A stretch of DNA of 64,000 nucleotides from Synechococcus sp. A18-25c (GTDB lineage Bacteria > Cyanobacteriota > Cyanobacteriia > PCC-6307 > Cyanobiaceae), in NCBI RefSeq assembly GCF_014280035.1, contig NZ_CP047957.1, positions 806,001-870,000 of the forward strand, in the 5' to 3' direction. The notes below the pieces were generated by a model. It saw nothing but the letters and a program-made list of their open reading frames with translations, did no database searches and had not been told where the DNA came from. The translations under genes were made by a program, and so were the position numbers. Of the stretch, positions 1-10,350 are shown in pieces. Positions within the stretch are counted from its first letter, which is position 1, and every line of letters begins with the position of its first letter.

Positions 1-1817
1 ATGGTGACGATGCCACTGTCCTCGATGTCGATCTTGGTGTTGGTGCGCTCGGTGATGCCCTTGATGGTGCGTCCGCCAGGACCGATCACTGTGCCGATCA
101 GTTCCGGATCGATGCGGAAGCTCAACAGACGTGGAGCATGGGGTGACATGCCTTCACGCGGGGTGTCGATGGCCTCCATCATCTTTTCAAGGATGTGAAG
201 ACGGGCAGGACGCGCCTGATTGATGGCTTCAGCCACTGTGTTGATGGCCAAACCGGTGATCTTCATGTCCATCTGCAGGGCGGTGATCCCCTTGTCGGTG
301 CCGGCCACCTTGAAGTCCATATCGCCGAGGAAATCTTCGATTCCCTGGATGTCGGTGAGGATGCGCACCTCCTTGCCTTCCTTGATCAGGCCCATGGCGG
401 CGCCGCTCACCGGTGCCTTGAGCGGAACACCAGCGTCCATCAGCGCGAGGGTGCTCCCGCAGACCGAACCCATGGAGGTGGAGCCGTTGGAGCTGAGCAC
501 TTCGCTCACCACACGCACCACGTACGGGAAGGTGTCTTTGGCCGGAAGCACGGGAAGAATCGCCCGCTCGGCCAGGGCTCCATGACCGATCTCGCGCCGT
601 CCCGGAGAGCGCATTGGTTTGGTCTCGCCGACGGAGTAGGGCGGGAAGTTGTAGTGGTGGAGGTAGGTCTTCTCGGTGTTTGGGTTGAGATCATCCATCT
701 CCTGGGCATCACTGGGAGTGCCGAGGGTGGCGGTGGACAACACCTGGGTGAGTCCACGTTGGAACAGGCCCGAGCCATGAACGCGCTTGGGCAGCACGCC
801 AGCCAGAGCGCTGATTGGACGAACCTGATCCAGGGCGCGTCCATCAACGCGCTTGCCGTCCTTAACAATTTGCTGGCGCATCAACTTCTTGGTCAGAGCC
901 TTGAAGCTGGTGGGCAGGGCCTTGCCGTTGGCAGACACCAGCTGACGCACTGGGTCGTTGTCCTTCAGCCCGTCAATGCTCTCTGCGGTCTTGCTACGGA
1001 TCGCGTCCAGTTTTTCGTCCCGTTCGGCCTTGCTTTGGTCGAACTGGCTCAGCACCTCACCGATCGCCTTGCTGCACGCCTTCTCGAGGTAAACCGGCAG
1101 GGTGGTGTCTTCGCTGGGAGCCTCAGGTTTCACCTGCTTGATGCCCGCGTCTTTGAGGATGGTCTCCTGGGCCTTGATCAGCTCGCAGACAGCCTCGTAA
1201 CCGAAGTCAATCGCTTCGATCACGTCCTGCTCGGGTAGCTGGTTGGCGCCTGCCTCCACCATCACCACACCTTCCGGTGTTCCGGCTACCACCAGGTCCA
1301 GATCACCGCGTTCGATTTCTCGGTAGCTGGGGTTTAACACGAAGTCGTCTCCGAGGAGACCGACTCGCACCGCCGCCATAGGGCCGTGGAAGGGAATGCC
1401 TGCAAGCAGCGTGGCCAGGGAAGCACCAGTCACCGACAGCACATCAGCGGGGACCCGCTCATCCAAAGACATGCAGGTGGCCACGATCTGCAGGTCATCC
1501 CTGAGCCAGCTGGGGAATAGCGGCCGCATCGGGCGGTCGATCAGGCGGCTGATCAGCGTGGCCCGTTCTGGCGGACGTCCTTCCCGGCGCATGAAACTGC
1601 CAGGGATGCGACCTGCGGCATACAGACGCTCCTCGTAATCGCAAATGAGGGGCAGGAAATCAATGCCCTCGCGTCCTGCTGAACGGGTGGCGGTCACGAG
1701 CACGGACGTGTCACCGCACTCAATCATCACGGAACCACCGGCCTGGGGGGCATACCGCCCTGTGGTCAGTCGAATCTCCCGACCGTCAAAGGAGATCGAC
1801 TGTGTCTGACCTTGCAC
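1..1817 (-). CDS. pnp: Polynucleotide phosphorylase, 3' end cut by window
   Basis: Phosphorolytic 3'-5' exoribonuclease and polyadenylating enzyme of RNA turnover, cytoplasmic. The minus strand reads open from a GTG at 1815-1817 ([14 protein letters not shown]...) through two RNase PH-like domains into a KH domain with the motif [14 protein letters not shown] near 130-60. About 605 codons are present. The family is usually a little over 700 residues, so the end of KH and the S1 domain lie outside the window. GTG is chosen because no in-frame ATG precedes the conserved N-terminal strand. It lies downstream of rpsN but behind that gene's terminator, so it is probably transcribed separately. Confidence 0.95.
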   Translation of the reverse strand, partial: MQGQTQSISFDGREIRLTTGRYAPQAGGSVMIECGDTSVLVTATRSAGREGIDFLPLICDYEERLYAAGRIPGSFMRREGRPPERATLISRLIDRPMRPLFPSWLRDDLQIVATCMSLDERVPADVLSVTGASLATLLAGIPFHGPMAAVRVGLLGDDFVLNPSYREIERGDLDLVVAGTPEGVVMVEAGANQLPEQDVIEAIDFGYEAVCELIKAQETILKDAGIKQVKPEAPSEDTTLPVYLEKACSKAIGEVLSQFDQSKAERDEKLDAIRSKTAESIDGLKDNDPVRQLVSANGKALPTSFKALTKKLMRQQIVKDGKRVDGRALDQVRPISALAGVLPKRVHGSGLFQRGLTQVLSTATLGTPSDAQEMDDLNPNTEKTYLHHYNFPPYSVGETKPMRSPGRREIGHGALAERAILPVLPAKDTFPYVVRVVSEVLSSNGSTSMGSVCGSTLALMDAGVPLKAPVSGAAMGLIKEGKEVRILTDIQGIEDFLGDMDFKVAGTDKGITALQMDMKITGLAINTVAEAINQARPARLHILEKMMEAIDTPREGMSPHAPRLLSFRIDPELIGTVIGPGGRTIKGITERTNTKIDIEDSGIVT

Positions 1818-1916
1818 TGTTGTTTATGTCTTTCTGTCAAGTCTGATTCTGGCACTTCACCGGATTCAACCGCCAATCCCTCGGAATCCACTCAGTTTGC
1901 TGACGACGATTGCATC

Positions 1917-1947
1917 AAAAAAGGAGGTGATTGCTCACCTCCTTTTT
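1917..1947 (-). terminator. Intrinsic terminator after rpsN
   Basis: A perfect stem AAGGAGGTGA / TCACCTCCTT with loop TTGC, followed on the minus strand by a T-run, lies 28 bp after the rpsN stop. It separates the serS-rseP-rpsN unit from pnp. Because A and T tracts flank both sides, it could act in either direction. Confidence 0.85.
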
Positions 1948-1975
1948 CGTTTAGAAGCGTTTTGACCTCAGCGGA

Positions 1976-2278
1976 TCACCAGCTGGACTTGACCACGCCG
2001 GGCAGTTCGCCTTTATGGGCACGTTCGCGCAGCTGGTTGCGGCAGAGGCCGAAATCCCGATACACACCGCGGGGTTTGCCGGTAGCCCAGCAGCGATTGC
2101 GCATGCGAGTGGGTGCACTGTTGCGGGGAAGGGCCTGAATCTTGCGATGAATTTCAAGACGCTCCATTGGATCCTTCGCTGCATCGAAGGCGGCCATCAG
2201 GGCTGACCGCTTGGCAGCGAAGCGCTCCACAATTTTTTTCCGCTTCGCATCGCGGGCAATCATCGACTTCTTGGCCAT
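1976..2278 (-). CDS. rpsN: 30S ribosomal protein S14
   Basis: Small-subunit head protein contacting 16S rRNA. The 100-residue product starts [10 protein letters not shown] and ends [12 protein letters not shown], the classic long, zinc-free S14 form. The upstream in-frame ATG at 2311 would add 11 residues unlike S14, so the MAKK start is preferred. It follows rseP by 43 bp on the same strand and is followed by a strong terminator. Confidence 0.96.
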   Translation of the reverse strand: MAKKSMIARDAKRKKIVERFAAKRSALMAAFDAAKDPMERLEIHRKIQALPRNSAPTRMRNRCWATGKPRGVYRDFGLCRNQLRERAHKGELPGVVKSSW

Positions 2279-2321
2279 GCAGCGGTTGAAAAGGAGCGGT
2301 TCGATCAACAACGATACCGTC

Positions 2322-3404
2322 TCACTGTCCCAGTAACTGACGCACCACCGGCAGCTGGCTGGTGTCGCGCACGATTAGCAGAACACTGAGGCCGAGCACG
2401 AACAGCAGGCTCGATTGCATCACCGCCAGTTGGAAGCGCTCGGGCAGCGGTCGACCGCGTAGGCCCTCCAGGAGTAACAACACCGCCTGGCCTCCATCGA
2501 GCAGGGGCAGGGGCAGGGCATTGAGCACGGCCAAGTTGATGGAAATCAAGGCCACGAACAGGGCCAAGCCGGAGCCTCCCTGACTGGAGAGTTGAGCGCC
2601 CATCTCCACGATTTTGACCGGGCCCGACACCTGCTGCGCTGTGGCACCGAAATTGGTGAACAGTCCGGCATATCCGGCCGCTGTGCGAGTGACCAGTCCG
2701 CTGAACTGATGGCTGGACACCGTGATTGCTTCCCAGGGCGATCCCACGGGTCGGCTTTCGCCGGTGAGAACCTCTTGCAACTGAGCGCCGATGCGACCGG
2801 TGCCCTGTTGATCTGAGGGGGTGAGCGTCAGCGGGAGTTGCTCCCCGTTGCGTTCAATGCGCAGGCTCAGGGATTGCCCGGGGTGTTGACGGATCGGGTC
2901 CACGGCTGCTTTGACCGCCGGCTCGCCGCTTCCTAGAAGAACATTATCGATGCTGAGGATGCGGTCGCCCGCCCTCAACCCCGATGTGGCGGCTGCTTCG
3001 CCGCCCTGCACGCTCATCACCATCACCCCAGGGGCTGGTTCTCCAGGCACCCCGGTCACGGCCGTGTGGCTGACGAGCACCAACCAGGCCAGCAGCAGGT
3101 TGGCCAGCACTCCAGCACTGATGACGAGCAACCGCTGAGGAATCGGACGGTTGCGTAGCAGATCTGGGTCGTCATCCGGAATCTCGCTGGCCTCGTCATC
3201 GTCCGGGAAGGAGACGAAACCGCCGAGGGGTAACAGGCGCAGCGCGTAGGTGACACCATCGCGCTCGGTTTTGAGCAATGCAGGTCCGAATCCCACCGAG
3301 AAGCCATTTACACGGATGCCCTGCAGTCGAGCAGCCAGGAAGTGCCCGGCTTCATGGATCACGATCAGCAGCCCCAGAGCCAGCAGTGAGGCCAGAACGT
3401 TCAT
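2322..3404 (-). CDS. rseP: RseP/S2P-type M50 site-2 metalloprotease with PDZ domain
   Basis: Intramembrane zinc protease that cuts transmembrane anchors such as anti-sigma factors. The 360-residue protein has the zinc motif HEAGH in the first membrane helix (about residues 18-22), a central PDZ domain (about 115-200), and the second M50 motif LLDGGQ near residue 305. Start [10 protein letters not shown] is used. An ATG 45 bp earlier would overlap serS and add a polar leader before the helix. The gene follows serS by 19 bp, so they are probably co-transcribed. Substrate is unknown from sequence. Confidence 0.9.
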   Translation of the reverse strand: MNVLASLLALGLLIVIHEAGHFLAARLQGIRVNGFSVGFGPALLKTERDGVTYALRLLPLGGFVSFPDDDEASEIPDDDPDLLRNRPIPQRLLVISAGVLANLLLAWLVLVSHTAVTGVPGEPAPGVMVMSVQGGEAAATSGLRAGDRILSIDNVLLGSGEPAVKAAVDPIRQHPGQSLSLRIERNGEQLPLTLTPSDQQGTGRIGAQLQEVLTGESRPVGSPWEAITVSSHQFSGLVTRTAAGYAGLFTNFGATAQQVSGPVKIVEMGAQLSSQGGSGLALFVALISINLAVLNALPLPLLDGGQAVLLLLEGLRGRPLPERFQLAVMQSSLLFVLGLSVLLIVRDTSQLPVVRQLLGQ

Positions 3405-3423
3405 GAGATCCGATTGAGTGGAA

Positions 3424-4707
<1,284 letters not shown>

Positions 4708-4712
4708 TCAGA

Positions 4713-4745
4713 TGACAGCGCCGGCAGCCTAAGCGTCCGCTGTCA
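4713..4745. repeat. Inverted repeat between serS and the small membrane gene
   Basis: Arms TGACAGCG (4713-4720) and CGCTGTCA (4738-4745) match perfectly around a 17-nt spacer. No T-run follows on the minus strand, so it is not a standard terminator. It could be an mRNA hairpin upstream of serS or an operator. Confidence 0.4.
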
Positions 4746-4760
4746 GCGCCTTCCTCGCGC

Positions 4761-4922
4761 TCAGAGAACCTGTCCCACCATGACAGCTGCGACGGCGGAG
4801 AACAGGGTGATTCCCAGTGCGGTAATCGGGTTCTGGCCCTGCGCCACAGCCACCGTGGTGATCACACCGGCCCCGAGGCAGGCTGCTGCCAGCTGAGCAG
4901 TGAAATCGGAAGGACGGTTCAC
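4761..4922 (-). CDS. Small hydrophobic membrane protein, 53 aa
   Basis: GTG-initiated reading frame giving MNRPSDFTAQLAAACLGAGV... and ending AAVMVGQVL. Two hydrophobic stretches (about residues 10-28 and 34-53) separated by the polar turn QGQNP suggest a hairpin of two membrane helices. A stop codon lies just upstream in frame and no ATG is available, so GTG at 4920-4922 is the likely start. It sits between ycf46 and serS on the same strand. I recall similar short proteins being conserved in marine Synechococcus, but function is unknown. No clear Shine-Dalgarno is seen. Confidence 0.65.
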   Translation of the reverse strand: MNRPSDFTAQLAAACLGAGVITTVAVAQGQNPITALGITLFSAVAAVMVGQVL

Positions 4923-4994
4923 AGAAAGATCGCGGTCGATGACCGGAACTTACGGAGTGCACAGGGTTTTGACCTGAGTGCCCCACTCAGATTG

Positions 4995-6494
4995 TTACGC
5001 CGTTTGAGAGTTCGTTACGCCCCGCAATGAAGCGGGTCGTGCGCGCCCTGCGCTCGCCCATTGCTTGAGGCTCTCGAGTTGTTCCCGTGCGGTGCGTGAC
5101 AGTGGCACCAGCTGTGCCGCTGCTTGAATCAAATCGCTCTCAGACAGCTCCCGGCTGTCTGCGAAGGCCAGGTGCATGGCTTCAATCACCACCTGCTCGA
5201 GTTCAGCGCCTGAATACCCATCGGTGCGGTCGACCACGGTGGAGAGAGGCAGCTCGAGACCGGGGCGTCGGCGCTGGAGGTGCAAGCTCAGGATGCTGTT
5301 GCGCTCGTCCCGCGAGGGAAGGTCCAGCAGGAAGATCTCATCGAATCGTCCTTTCCGCAGCAGTTCCGCTGGCAGGCGCTCCACGCCGTTGGCGGTGGCC
5401 ACCACAAACACCGCAGAGCGTTTCTCGGCCATCCAGGTGAGCACGGTGGCGAGTACGCGCTGGCTGGTGCCGCCATCGCTGCGGCTGTCATTGCCGAACC
5501 CTTTGTCGATTTCGTCAATCCACAGCACGCATGGGGCCATGGCTTCTGCCCGTTGAATCATGTCGCGGGTGCGCGCTTCACTGGCCCCCACCAGACCGGA
5601 AAACAGTCGGCCCACATCCAGTCGCAGTAGCGGCATGGACCAGCTGTGTGCGATGGCACGGGCCGTGAGTGATTTCCCGGTGCCCTGGGGGCCGACAAGC
5701 AGAACCCCGCGGGGGAGGGGCAGGCCGAATCGACGGGCATCGTCATTGAAGGCACGGTGGCGTTGATCCAGCCAGTGCTTCAACGTCTCCAAGCCGCCGA
5801 TGTCGCCCGGTGTGGCATCGGTCCGGCAGAACTCGAGTACTTCGCTGCGGGCGAGGGAGAGGCGCTTTTCCTCCAGCACATCAGCCAGATCGTCACGGCT
5901 CAGGGATCCCCGTTGAGCGAGAGCCTTAGCGGCCACATGCCGCACGCGTGCCTCGCTGAGGCCACAGCAGGCGTGGGTGAGTTCTTCCAGCACATCCGCT
6001 TCCAGGTCGCGTCCGCTGGCGCGGGCGATATTGGCCAGCAGTGTGCGTAGCTCCTCTTCCTGGGGCAATGGCAGATCCAGCAGTGTGAGCGCTTCATCCA
6101 GGTCTGCGGGTGGAGTCCACTGCCCGCAGGTCACGATCAGGGTGTGAGGCGTCGTGCGCAGCTGGCTGGCAAGGTTGCGCAGCATGCGGGCAATGCCGGG
6201 GTCATCGCAGAAGCGATGCACGTCTTTCAGCAGCAGCAGCGTGGGGTTGCTGCTGGGGCGATCTTGAAGCCACTGGAGGACGGCCATGGGCTGACGCGCA
6301 CCCAGCTGTTCTTGCCCCAGCACGCCACTAAGGCCGCCTACGAAGTCCCAGCTGGCCAGGGTTCGATCCGGAAGGCGCTGACAGGTCTGCCTCAGCAGTC
6401 CCTCAACGCGCTCTTCTTCATGGCTGCGGATCCAGATCAGGGGTGTGCCCGACCGAATGAGCAGATCCAGTTGACCGATCCAGGTGTTAGCCAT
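4995..6494 (-). CDS. ycf46: Ycf46-like AAA+ ATPase
   Basis: AAA+ family ATPase of the cyanobacterial/plastid Ycf46 type, probably cytoplasmic. The N-terminal half (1-230) resembles an inactive AAA-like region. The C-terminal half has Walker A GPQGTGKS (about 268-275), Walker B CVLWIDEID (about 325-333) and a sensor/arginine region KGRFDEIFLLDLP. The start overlaps the DUF177 gene by 8 bp, implying translational coupling. Roles in inorganic carbon use have been proposed for homologues, but the substrate here cannot be read from sequence. Confidence 0.88.
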   Translation of the reverse strand: MANTWIGQLDLLIRSGTPLIWIRSHEEERVEGLLRQTCQRLPDRTLASWDFVGGLSGVLGQEQLGARQPMAVLQWLQDRPSSNPTLLLLKDVHRFCDDPGIARMLRNLASQLRTTPHTLIVTCGQWTPPADLDEALTLLDLPLPQEEELRTLLANIARASGRDLEADVLEELTHACCGLSEARVRHVAAKALAQRGSLSRDDLADVLEEKRLSLARSEVLEFCRTDATPGDIGGLETLKHWLDQRHRAFNDDARRFGLPLPRGVLLVGPQGTGKSLTARAIAHSWSMPLLRLDVGRLFSGLVGASEARTRDMIQRAEAMAPCVLWIDEIDKGFGNDSRSDGGTSQRVLATVLTWMAEKRSAVFVVATANGVERLPAELLRKGRFDEIFLLDLPSRDERNSILSLHLQRRRPGLELPLSTVVDRTDGYSGAELEQVVIEAMHLAFADSRELSESDLIQAAAQLVPLSRTAREQLESLKQWASAGRARPASLRGVTNSQTA

Positions 6495-7035
6495 GGTCTC
6501 CCCTATCCGGTTGCAGGGACGACTGCAGATCCCGCAGTGCCTTCCAGCGAGGATCCACGGCCGCGGCGCTTGATGGTTTGCGAGGCTCGGCCGCGTGAGT
6601 TGGCATGCCTGGGCAGAGATCGCCGCAACGGTTGACCACCGACATCTGAAGACTCAGTTGTTCAAACACCCAGCGTTCCGGTTCGAAATCCCCACGGGGA
6701 TCCAGCACGTCCACCAGACCGTCAGGGGTTTCCGGATCAAGCCCTGCATCGGCCAGTAATTCGTCCGTTGGCTCACCCCCAAGCCAGATCAGTTCTTTGG
6801 ACTCGGCCTTGAGCTCTTGATTGAAGCGACCCAGGCAGCGATCGCAACGAAGGCAGACGATGGTCTGTAGCGACCCCTCCACCTCAAGCAGGTTGCCGCG
6901 GTGCTCAGCCCTGAGGCTGCCACGCACGGGAGTCAGGCTTTGGATCGCCTCGAGTTGCCCCTCCACATTCCAGACCCTGGACGTTCCCAGAGCCTGGAGC
7001 TCCCTCAGCGGTACCGGCTCGAGGCCGGGGATCAT
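6487..7035 (-). CDS. YceD/DUF177 family protein
   Basis: 182-residue acidic protein with the DUF177 signature: a CLRCDRC cysteine pair (about residues 80-86) followed by an acidic '[14 protein letters not shown]' segment and a conserved DPRGDFEPE near 112-120. In other bacteria YceD precedes rpmF and affects 23S rRNA levels; plant homologues are also linked to 23S rRNA processing. Here it is fused tightly into a membrane-insertion operon: 4 bp overlap with yidC upstream and 8 bp with ycf46 downstream. Confidence 0.85.
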   Translation of the reverse strand: MIPGLEPVPLRELQALGTSRVWNVEGQLEAIQSLTPVRGSLRAEHRGNLLEVEGSLQTIVCLRCDRCLGRFNQELKAESKELIWLGGEPTDELLADAGLDPETPDGLVDVLDPRGDFEPERWVFEQLSLQMSVVNRCGDLCPGMPTHAAEPRKPSSAAAVDPRWKALRDLQSSLQPDRGDHG

Positions 7036-8177
7036 TTGTTCCCGCCTTTCGGCTCGAAGGGCAGCCGGCTGCCGGCTGCACCGCTGGCGGTGGCGGCTGC
7101 AGGTGTCTGGGCCTGTTTCAACTGCTCATCAAGAATGGCCTGGAGGTTGTCAGGCAGGGCCTCGCGGGTGAGCAGGAAGGTTTGCGCAGCCTGGAAGATG
7201 TTGGCGATCACCATGTAGAGGAGAACGCCCGCGGGCAATGGGAAGAACAGGAACATGCCCGTGATCATGACTGGCGTGATCTTGTTGGCGGTGGCCTGTT
7301 GGGGATTGGCAGGCATTCCCATTCCTGACAGCAGCTGGGAAATGAACAGACTCACGCCAAAGGAACCCACCAAGATGGCGATGTCCCAGTTGATCGAACC
7401 ATCGGTGTAGAAGCCCACCTGACCCAGGGCCTTGATGAAGAGGAAACCACTGCGGGCCGCTAGGCCGGGGATCTTGCCTTCGACGGTGGCGTCGCCGGGA
7501 GCCAAAGCAGTGATGGTGCCGCTGTCCGAGACGGACACGATGGATTCGCCTTTGGTCACCGTCCAGTCGGGGAGAAAAGACTGGCCGTTGTCGACCCCAG
7601 TCAGCACCTCGCTAAAGGGCGTGCCGCTTTTGGTCTGCAATTGGATCTGGACCGATTCCCCTGAGCCGATCTTGGTGCCGCCCGGCAGGCTGGCGATCAC
7701 GGGAACGTGATCGGTTTCGGTGACAAAGATCGAGTGGCTGGCGCTGCTGAAGGGCTTGGGTTCGATGGCAGCGATCTGCTCCGAGGGCAGCACCTTCAGA
7801 TTGAGGGTGTACGGCACATCCGCGAACGGTGATCCGCGCAGCGTGGCGAACAGGGCAAACAGGATCGGCATCTGCACGAGCAGAGGTAGACAACCGGCCA
7901 GCGGGCTGCCGAACTCCTTCATCAGCTTGCTCAGCTCCTCTTGCTGCTTTTGAGGGTTGCTGGCGAAGCGCGCCTTGATCTCGGCTTGCCGCTTCTGCAT
8001 CACCGGTTGGGCGATGCGCATGCGGCGTGCACTGCGGATGGATCCGGCGCTGAGAGGGAACAGTGCGAGGCGGATCACTACCGTGAGCGCCACGATCGCG
8101 AGTCCGTAGCTGGGGACCAATCCGTAGAAGAAATCGAGGATTGGCAGCAGCAGATTGTCGGAGATGTACCCGATCAC
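7032..8177 (-). CDS. yidC: YidC/Oxa1 membrane protein insertase
   Basis: Inserts and folds membrane proteins, alone or with Sec, in cytoplasmic and thylakoid membranes. The first membrane segment is at about residues 8-42, then a basic cytoplasmic loop [20 protein letters not shown], then a second segment at about 95-113. A 150-residue extracytoplasmic insert follows (about 115-255), and the remaining three segments lie between 262 and 345. The insert ends in an Ig-like (BIG2-type) stretch with [18 protein letters not shown]. The C-terminal tail is basic. It lies in the conserved rpmH-rnpA-yidC order with a PH-domain gene between. Confidence 0.93.
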   Translation of the reverse strand: MIGYISDNLLLPILDFFYGLVPSYGLAIVALTVVIRLALFPLSAGSIRSARRMRIAQPVMQKRQAEIKARFASNPQKQQEELSKLMKEFGSPLAGCLPLLVQMPILFALFATLRGSPFADVPYTLNLKVLPSEQIAAIEPKPFSSASHSIFVTETDHVPVIASLPGGTKIGSGESVQIQLQTKSGTPFSEVLTGVDNGQSFLPDWTVTKGESIVSVSDSGTITALAPGDATVEGKIPGLAARSGFLFIKALGQVGFYTDGSINWDIAILVGSFGVSLFISQLLSGMGMPANPQQATANKITPVMITGMFLFFPLPAGVLLYMVIANIFQAAQTFLLTREALPDNLQAILDEQLKQAQTPAAATASGAAGSRLPFEPKGGNK

Positions 8178-8220
8178 GATGGCGTTCCGCGTGGTGATGA
8201 AAGGTGATGCCAGTGTGCAA

Positions 8221-8237
8221 CAACGGCGATGCCGTTG
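8221..8237. repeat. Short perfect hairpin between the PH gene and yidC
   Basis: CAACGGC / GCCGTTG with loop GAT lies in the 75-bp gap between the PH-domain gene and yidC. No T-run follows on the minus strand, so it may pace or process the operon mRNA rather than end it. Confidence 0.4.
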
Positions 8238-8252
8238 CGCTCATGCCAAGGG

Positions 8253-8675
8253 TCAGGCAGCGAATCCCTTGGTGGAAGCGATGTCGCTCTCTGCACCTTT
8301 GGCCGCAGGACGGGACTTAATCCGTTCCTCGATGTAAGTCTCGATCTCTCGGAACTTAGGCATGGAGCGAAGTTCCAAGCGCGAGCCGTCTGTTAGCACC
8401 AGCACCATGTCCCCCCAAGCACCGAAGCCCCGAGGCACACAGCGCACTTCCTTGATCTGGCTGTAAACAACCTGGGTGCGATCGCGGCCCAGCCAGCCGC
8501 CGCTCACGGAGATGCGCCGGCTGGTGACCTTGAAACGCAGCCAGAGGGCACGAACCACCCCGCCAACAGCGAAGGGCAGACCAATCAGGGTGAGGCCCAG
8601 AAGGAGGTTGAAAATCAGATCCCCTTTAGCAGGGCCCCCCTCGTAAAAGGTGTCTTCCTGGATCGAACCGTTCAT
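8253..8675 (-). CDS. Membrane-anchored bacterial PH-domain protein
   Basis: 140-residue protein with a hydrophobic segment (about residues 22-47, IFNLLLGLTLIGLPFAVGGVV) followed by a bacterial pleckstrin-homology fold: VTSRRISVSGGWLGRDRTQVVYSQI and the strand pair MVLVLTDGSRLELRSMP. It starts 4 bp inside rnpA, in the rpmH-rnpA-yidC cluster, so a link to membrane biogenesis is likely by context. Exact role is unknown. Confidence 0.75.
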   Translation of the reverse strand: MNGSIQEDTFYEGGPAKGDLIFNLLLGLTLIGLPFAVGGVVRALWLRFKVTSRRISVSGGWLGRDRTQVVYSQIKEVRCVPRGFGAWGDMVLVLTDGSRLELRSMPKFREIETYIEERIKSRPAAKGAESDIASTKGFAA

Positions 8676-9073
8676 GTCGTCAGCCCTGCCTGTTTAAGCA
8701 ATCTGTCGCATTCTTCCAGCAAGGCGTGGCTCTCGGGGGCAACCCCTGGCTTCAAACTCACCAAAAGCCAGATGGCACCGTGTTCCGGTGCCTGTTCGAA
8801 GCGGCTGCGCAGATGCGCGTGCAAGCGGCGACGCAGGCGATTGCGCACAACGGCACGCTTGCTCACCTTGCTGCTGATTACGACAGCCACGCGGCAACGT
8901 GCGCGATCCGCTGTGGACGATGAGGTCTTCAACGCCGCGTTGCGGTTCAGCAATTCATTTCTGGCTGGGGCAGTGCGCAACACCATCAAGGTGCTGTGAA
9001 ATCGTCTGCCTCGCCGATGAAGGTGGTCGAAACAGCGATGGCCACGCAGGCGCATGGATGCCGGCAAGACCAT
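8672..9073 (-). CDS. rnpA: Ribonuclease P protein component
   Basis: Basic protein subunit that helps the RNase P RNA trim 5' leaders of tRNA precursors. The family RNR signature is seen as SKRAVVRNRLRRRLHAHLR (about residues 74-92). The 133-residue product starts MVLPASMRLRG. An internal ATG six codons later (MRLRG) is an alternative start. It follows rpmH by 18 bp as in most bacteria. Confidence 0.92.
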   Translation of the reverse strand: MVLPASMRLRGHRCFDHLHRRGRRFHSTLMVLRTAPARNELLNRNAALKTSSSTADRARCRVAVVISSKVSKRAVVRNRLRRRLHAHLRSRFEQAPEHGAIWLLVSLKPGVAPESHALLEECDRLLKQAGLTT

Positions 9074-9091
9074 CGCAGATGTCTTGACTGA

Positions 9092-9229
9092 TCAAGCAGC
9101 GAGACGGGCCCGTCCGCGCTTACGGCGACTGCGGATCACGCGCCGGCCAGTATGAGAGCGCATCCGCACTCGGAAGCCTGAGACGCGCTTGCGCTTGCGG
9201 CTGGTGCCTCCGAGAGTTCGTTTGGTCAT
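9092..9229 (-). CDS. rpmH: 50S ribosomal protein L34
   Basis: Short, very basic large-subunit protein. The frame reads [19 protein letters not shown]... and ends KRGRARLAA, 45 residues, matching the L34 family closely (core [19 protein letters not shown]). It heads the rpmH-rnpA-PH-yidC run. Confidence 0.96.
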   Translation of the reverse strand: MTKRTLGGTSRKRKRVSGFRVRMRSHTGRRVIRSRRKRGRARLAA

Positions 9230-9282
9230 TGGATAGTTACGGCGCCCGGCCTTTCGTCAAGAAGCGAGTTTATCAGCTTGGG

Positions 9283-9870
9283 TCAGTCAATATCGACGGA
9301 CCAGCTGCCCAGATAGCCAGACACCGGCACTTCTCCGGGGGCCTGAGCAAGGGCATTGAACTGGAACATGCCCGACTTGGTGGGGTTGAACACATTCATC
9401 ACCACGGCAACGGTGCCACCGGTCGGGATCGGCGTGTCGGGAAAGACATCAATCGCGGTTTGCTCTTCGTTCACCTCAATCACCGCCGGCAGAACCTCTT
9501 CGCAACGACTGCGCGACAGCATTCCGCCCAGTTTCATCCTGCAAAGAGAGAGGTTTTTGGGACGAATGCGGGCGTTGAAGTGCCTGGGCACGCTGATGCT
9601 CAGTTTGAGAATGGCGGTCTTTCGATCCTTGGGTCGCAACATGAACATGTACTCAGCCCGTTCCCGCTGACGCTGGCTGCTCTGCACGAAATACAGCTTG
9701 CGATAACCGCTGTTGTCATCCCAGCGGAATTCCAAGAGCGACGGAGTGTTTTGTGCCGATGCCGGTGGTGCTGAAAGGGGTTGCAGCAAGGCGGTGGTGC
9801 CGATGGCGCCACAGCTGATCAGGGCTGCGATACCAGCGCTTCGGCTCATGAAGGGAAAATGTCGGGTCAT
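9283..9870 (-). CDS. DUF2808 secreted protein
   Basis: 195-residue exported protein with an N-terminal signal sequence ending near ASAQN (hydrophobic stretch AGIAALISCGAIGTTALL). The rest is the cyanobacterial DUF2808 beta-rich domain: RKLYFVQSS, a motif ISVPRHFNARI, CRMKLGG, and the end PVSGYLGSWSVDID. An ATG seven codons in (MSRSAG) is also possible. Function unknown. It lies downstream of aroH on the same strand. Confidence 0.8.
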   Translation of the reverse strand: MTRHFPFMSRSAGIAALISCGAIGTTALLQPLSAPPASAQNTPSLLEFRWDDNSGYRKLYFVQSSQRQRERAEYMFMLRPKDRKTAILKLSISVPRHFNARIRPKNLSLCRMKLGGMLSRSRCEEVLPAVIEVNEEQTAIDVFPDTPIPTGGTVAVVMNVFNPTKSGMFQFNALAQAPGEVPVSGYLGSWSVDID

Positions 9871-9886
9871 CGCGGCAAGAAAGTGA

Positions 9887-9965
9887 TCGGCCCTTGAGCC
9901 GTGAGTCGTTTGTGAATTGTCGTGAGAATCACTCCCGGTGAACGGCCGTGGGGGTCGGCCCTTGA
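9887..9965. repeat. 11-bp direct repeat in the aroH-DUF2808 gap
   Basis: TCGGCCCTTGA occurs at 9887-9897 and 9955-9965, 68 bp apart start to start, with no gene between. It may be a paired protein-binding site for the DUF2808 promoter or chance. Confidence 0.3.
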
Positions 9966-9969
9966 TCTG

Positions 9970-10350
9970 TCAGTTGTGACGAGATCGGTCCGGGCGCAGC
10001 TTCATCGCCCCGCGCAGATAGGGATGATGCAACGGTTGCGTCGCGGGCAGCCAGGCATGGGCGAGCAGGCGGATGCAGCGGGCCAGATCCCCCTGCACGG
10101 CCATCTGTTGGACATCCAGCAAGGCCACGGCGTCCCAGCCGGGACGGTGCCGTGCCGTGGCGGCAGGGAAACTCGCATCCAGATCAGCGGTCACCGAGAA
10201 GGTGACAGACACCAGCTGTTGGGGGCTCAAGTGGTTTTGATCCATCAGGGCTTCCACCAGTTCATTGACCGCATGACGGATCGCTTGAACCGTGTTCTCA
10301 CTGCTGGTGGTAGCGCCGCGCAGCCCGCGCAGTTGCAGGGACTCCGTCAT
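9970..10350 (-). CDS. aroH: AroH-type chorismate mutase
   Basis: Converts chorismate to prephenate for phenylalanine and tyrosine synthesis; cytoplasmic trimer of the Bacillus AroH class. The 126-residue product has RGLRGATTS (Arg11 equals B. subtilis Arg7), FPAATARHRPGW (Arg67), and DVQQMAVQGDLARCIR (Arg94). The residue matching catalytic Glu78 is Gln82, while the Cys75 position is Asp79. The ATG at 10350 forms an ATGA overlap with the sppA stop and is preferred over an ATG 15 bp earlier. Confidence 0.9.
   Translation of the reverse strand: MTESLQLRGLRGATTSSENTVQAIRHAVNELVEALMDQNHLSPQQLVSVTFSVTADLDASFPAATARHRPGWDAVALLDVQQMAVQGDLARCIRLLAHAWLPATQPLHHPYLRGAMKLRPDRSRHN

Noticed and set aside
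195-1238. Long plus-strand ORF of 347 codons
   Set aside because: It is antisense to pnp, whose frame encodes clear PNPase motifs.
9230-9282. TTGACG/TAACTA promoter making a leaderless rpmH mRNA
   Set aside because: Spacer is 15-16 nt and the -10 is too near the ATG; support is too weak.
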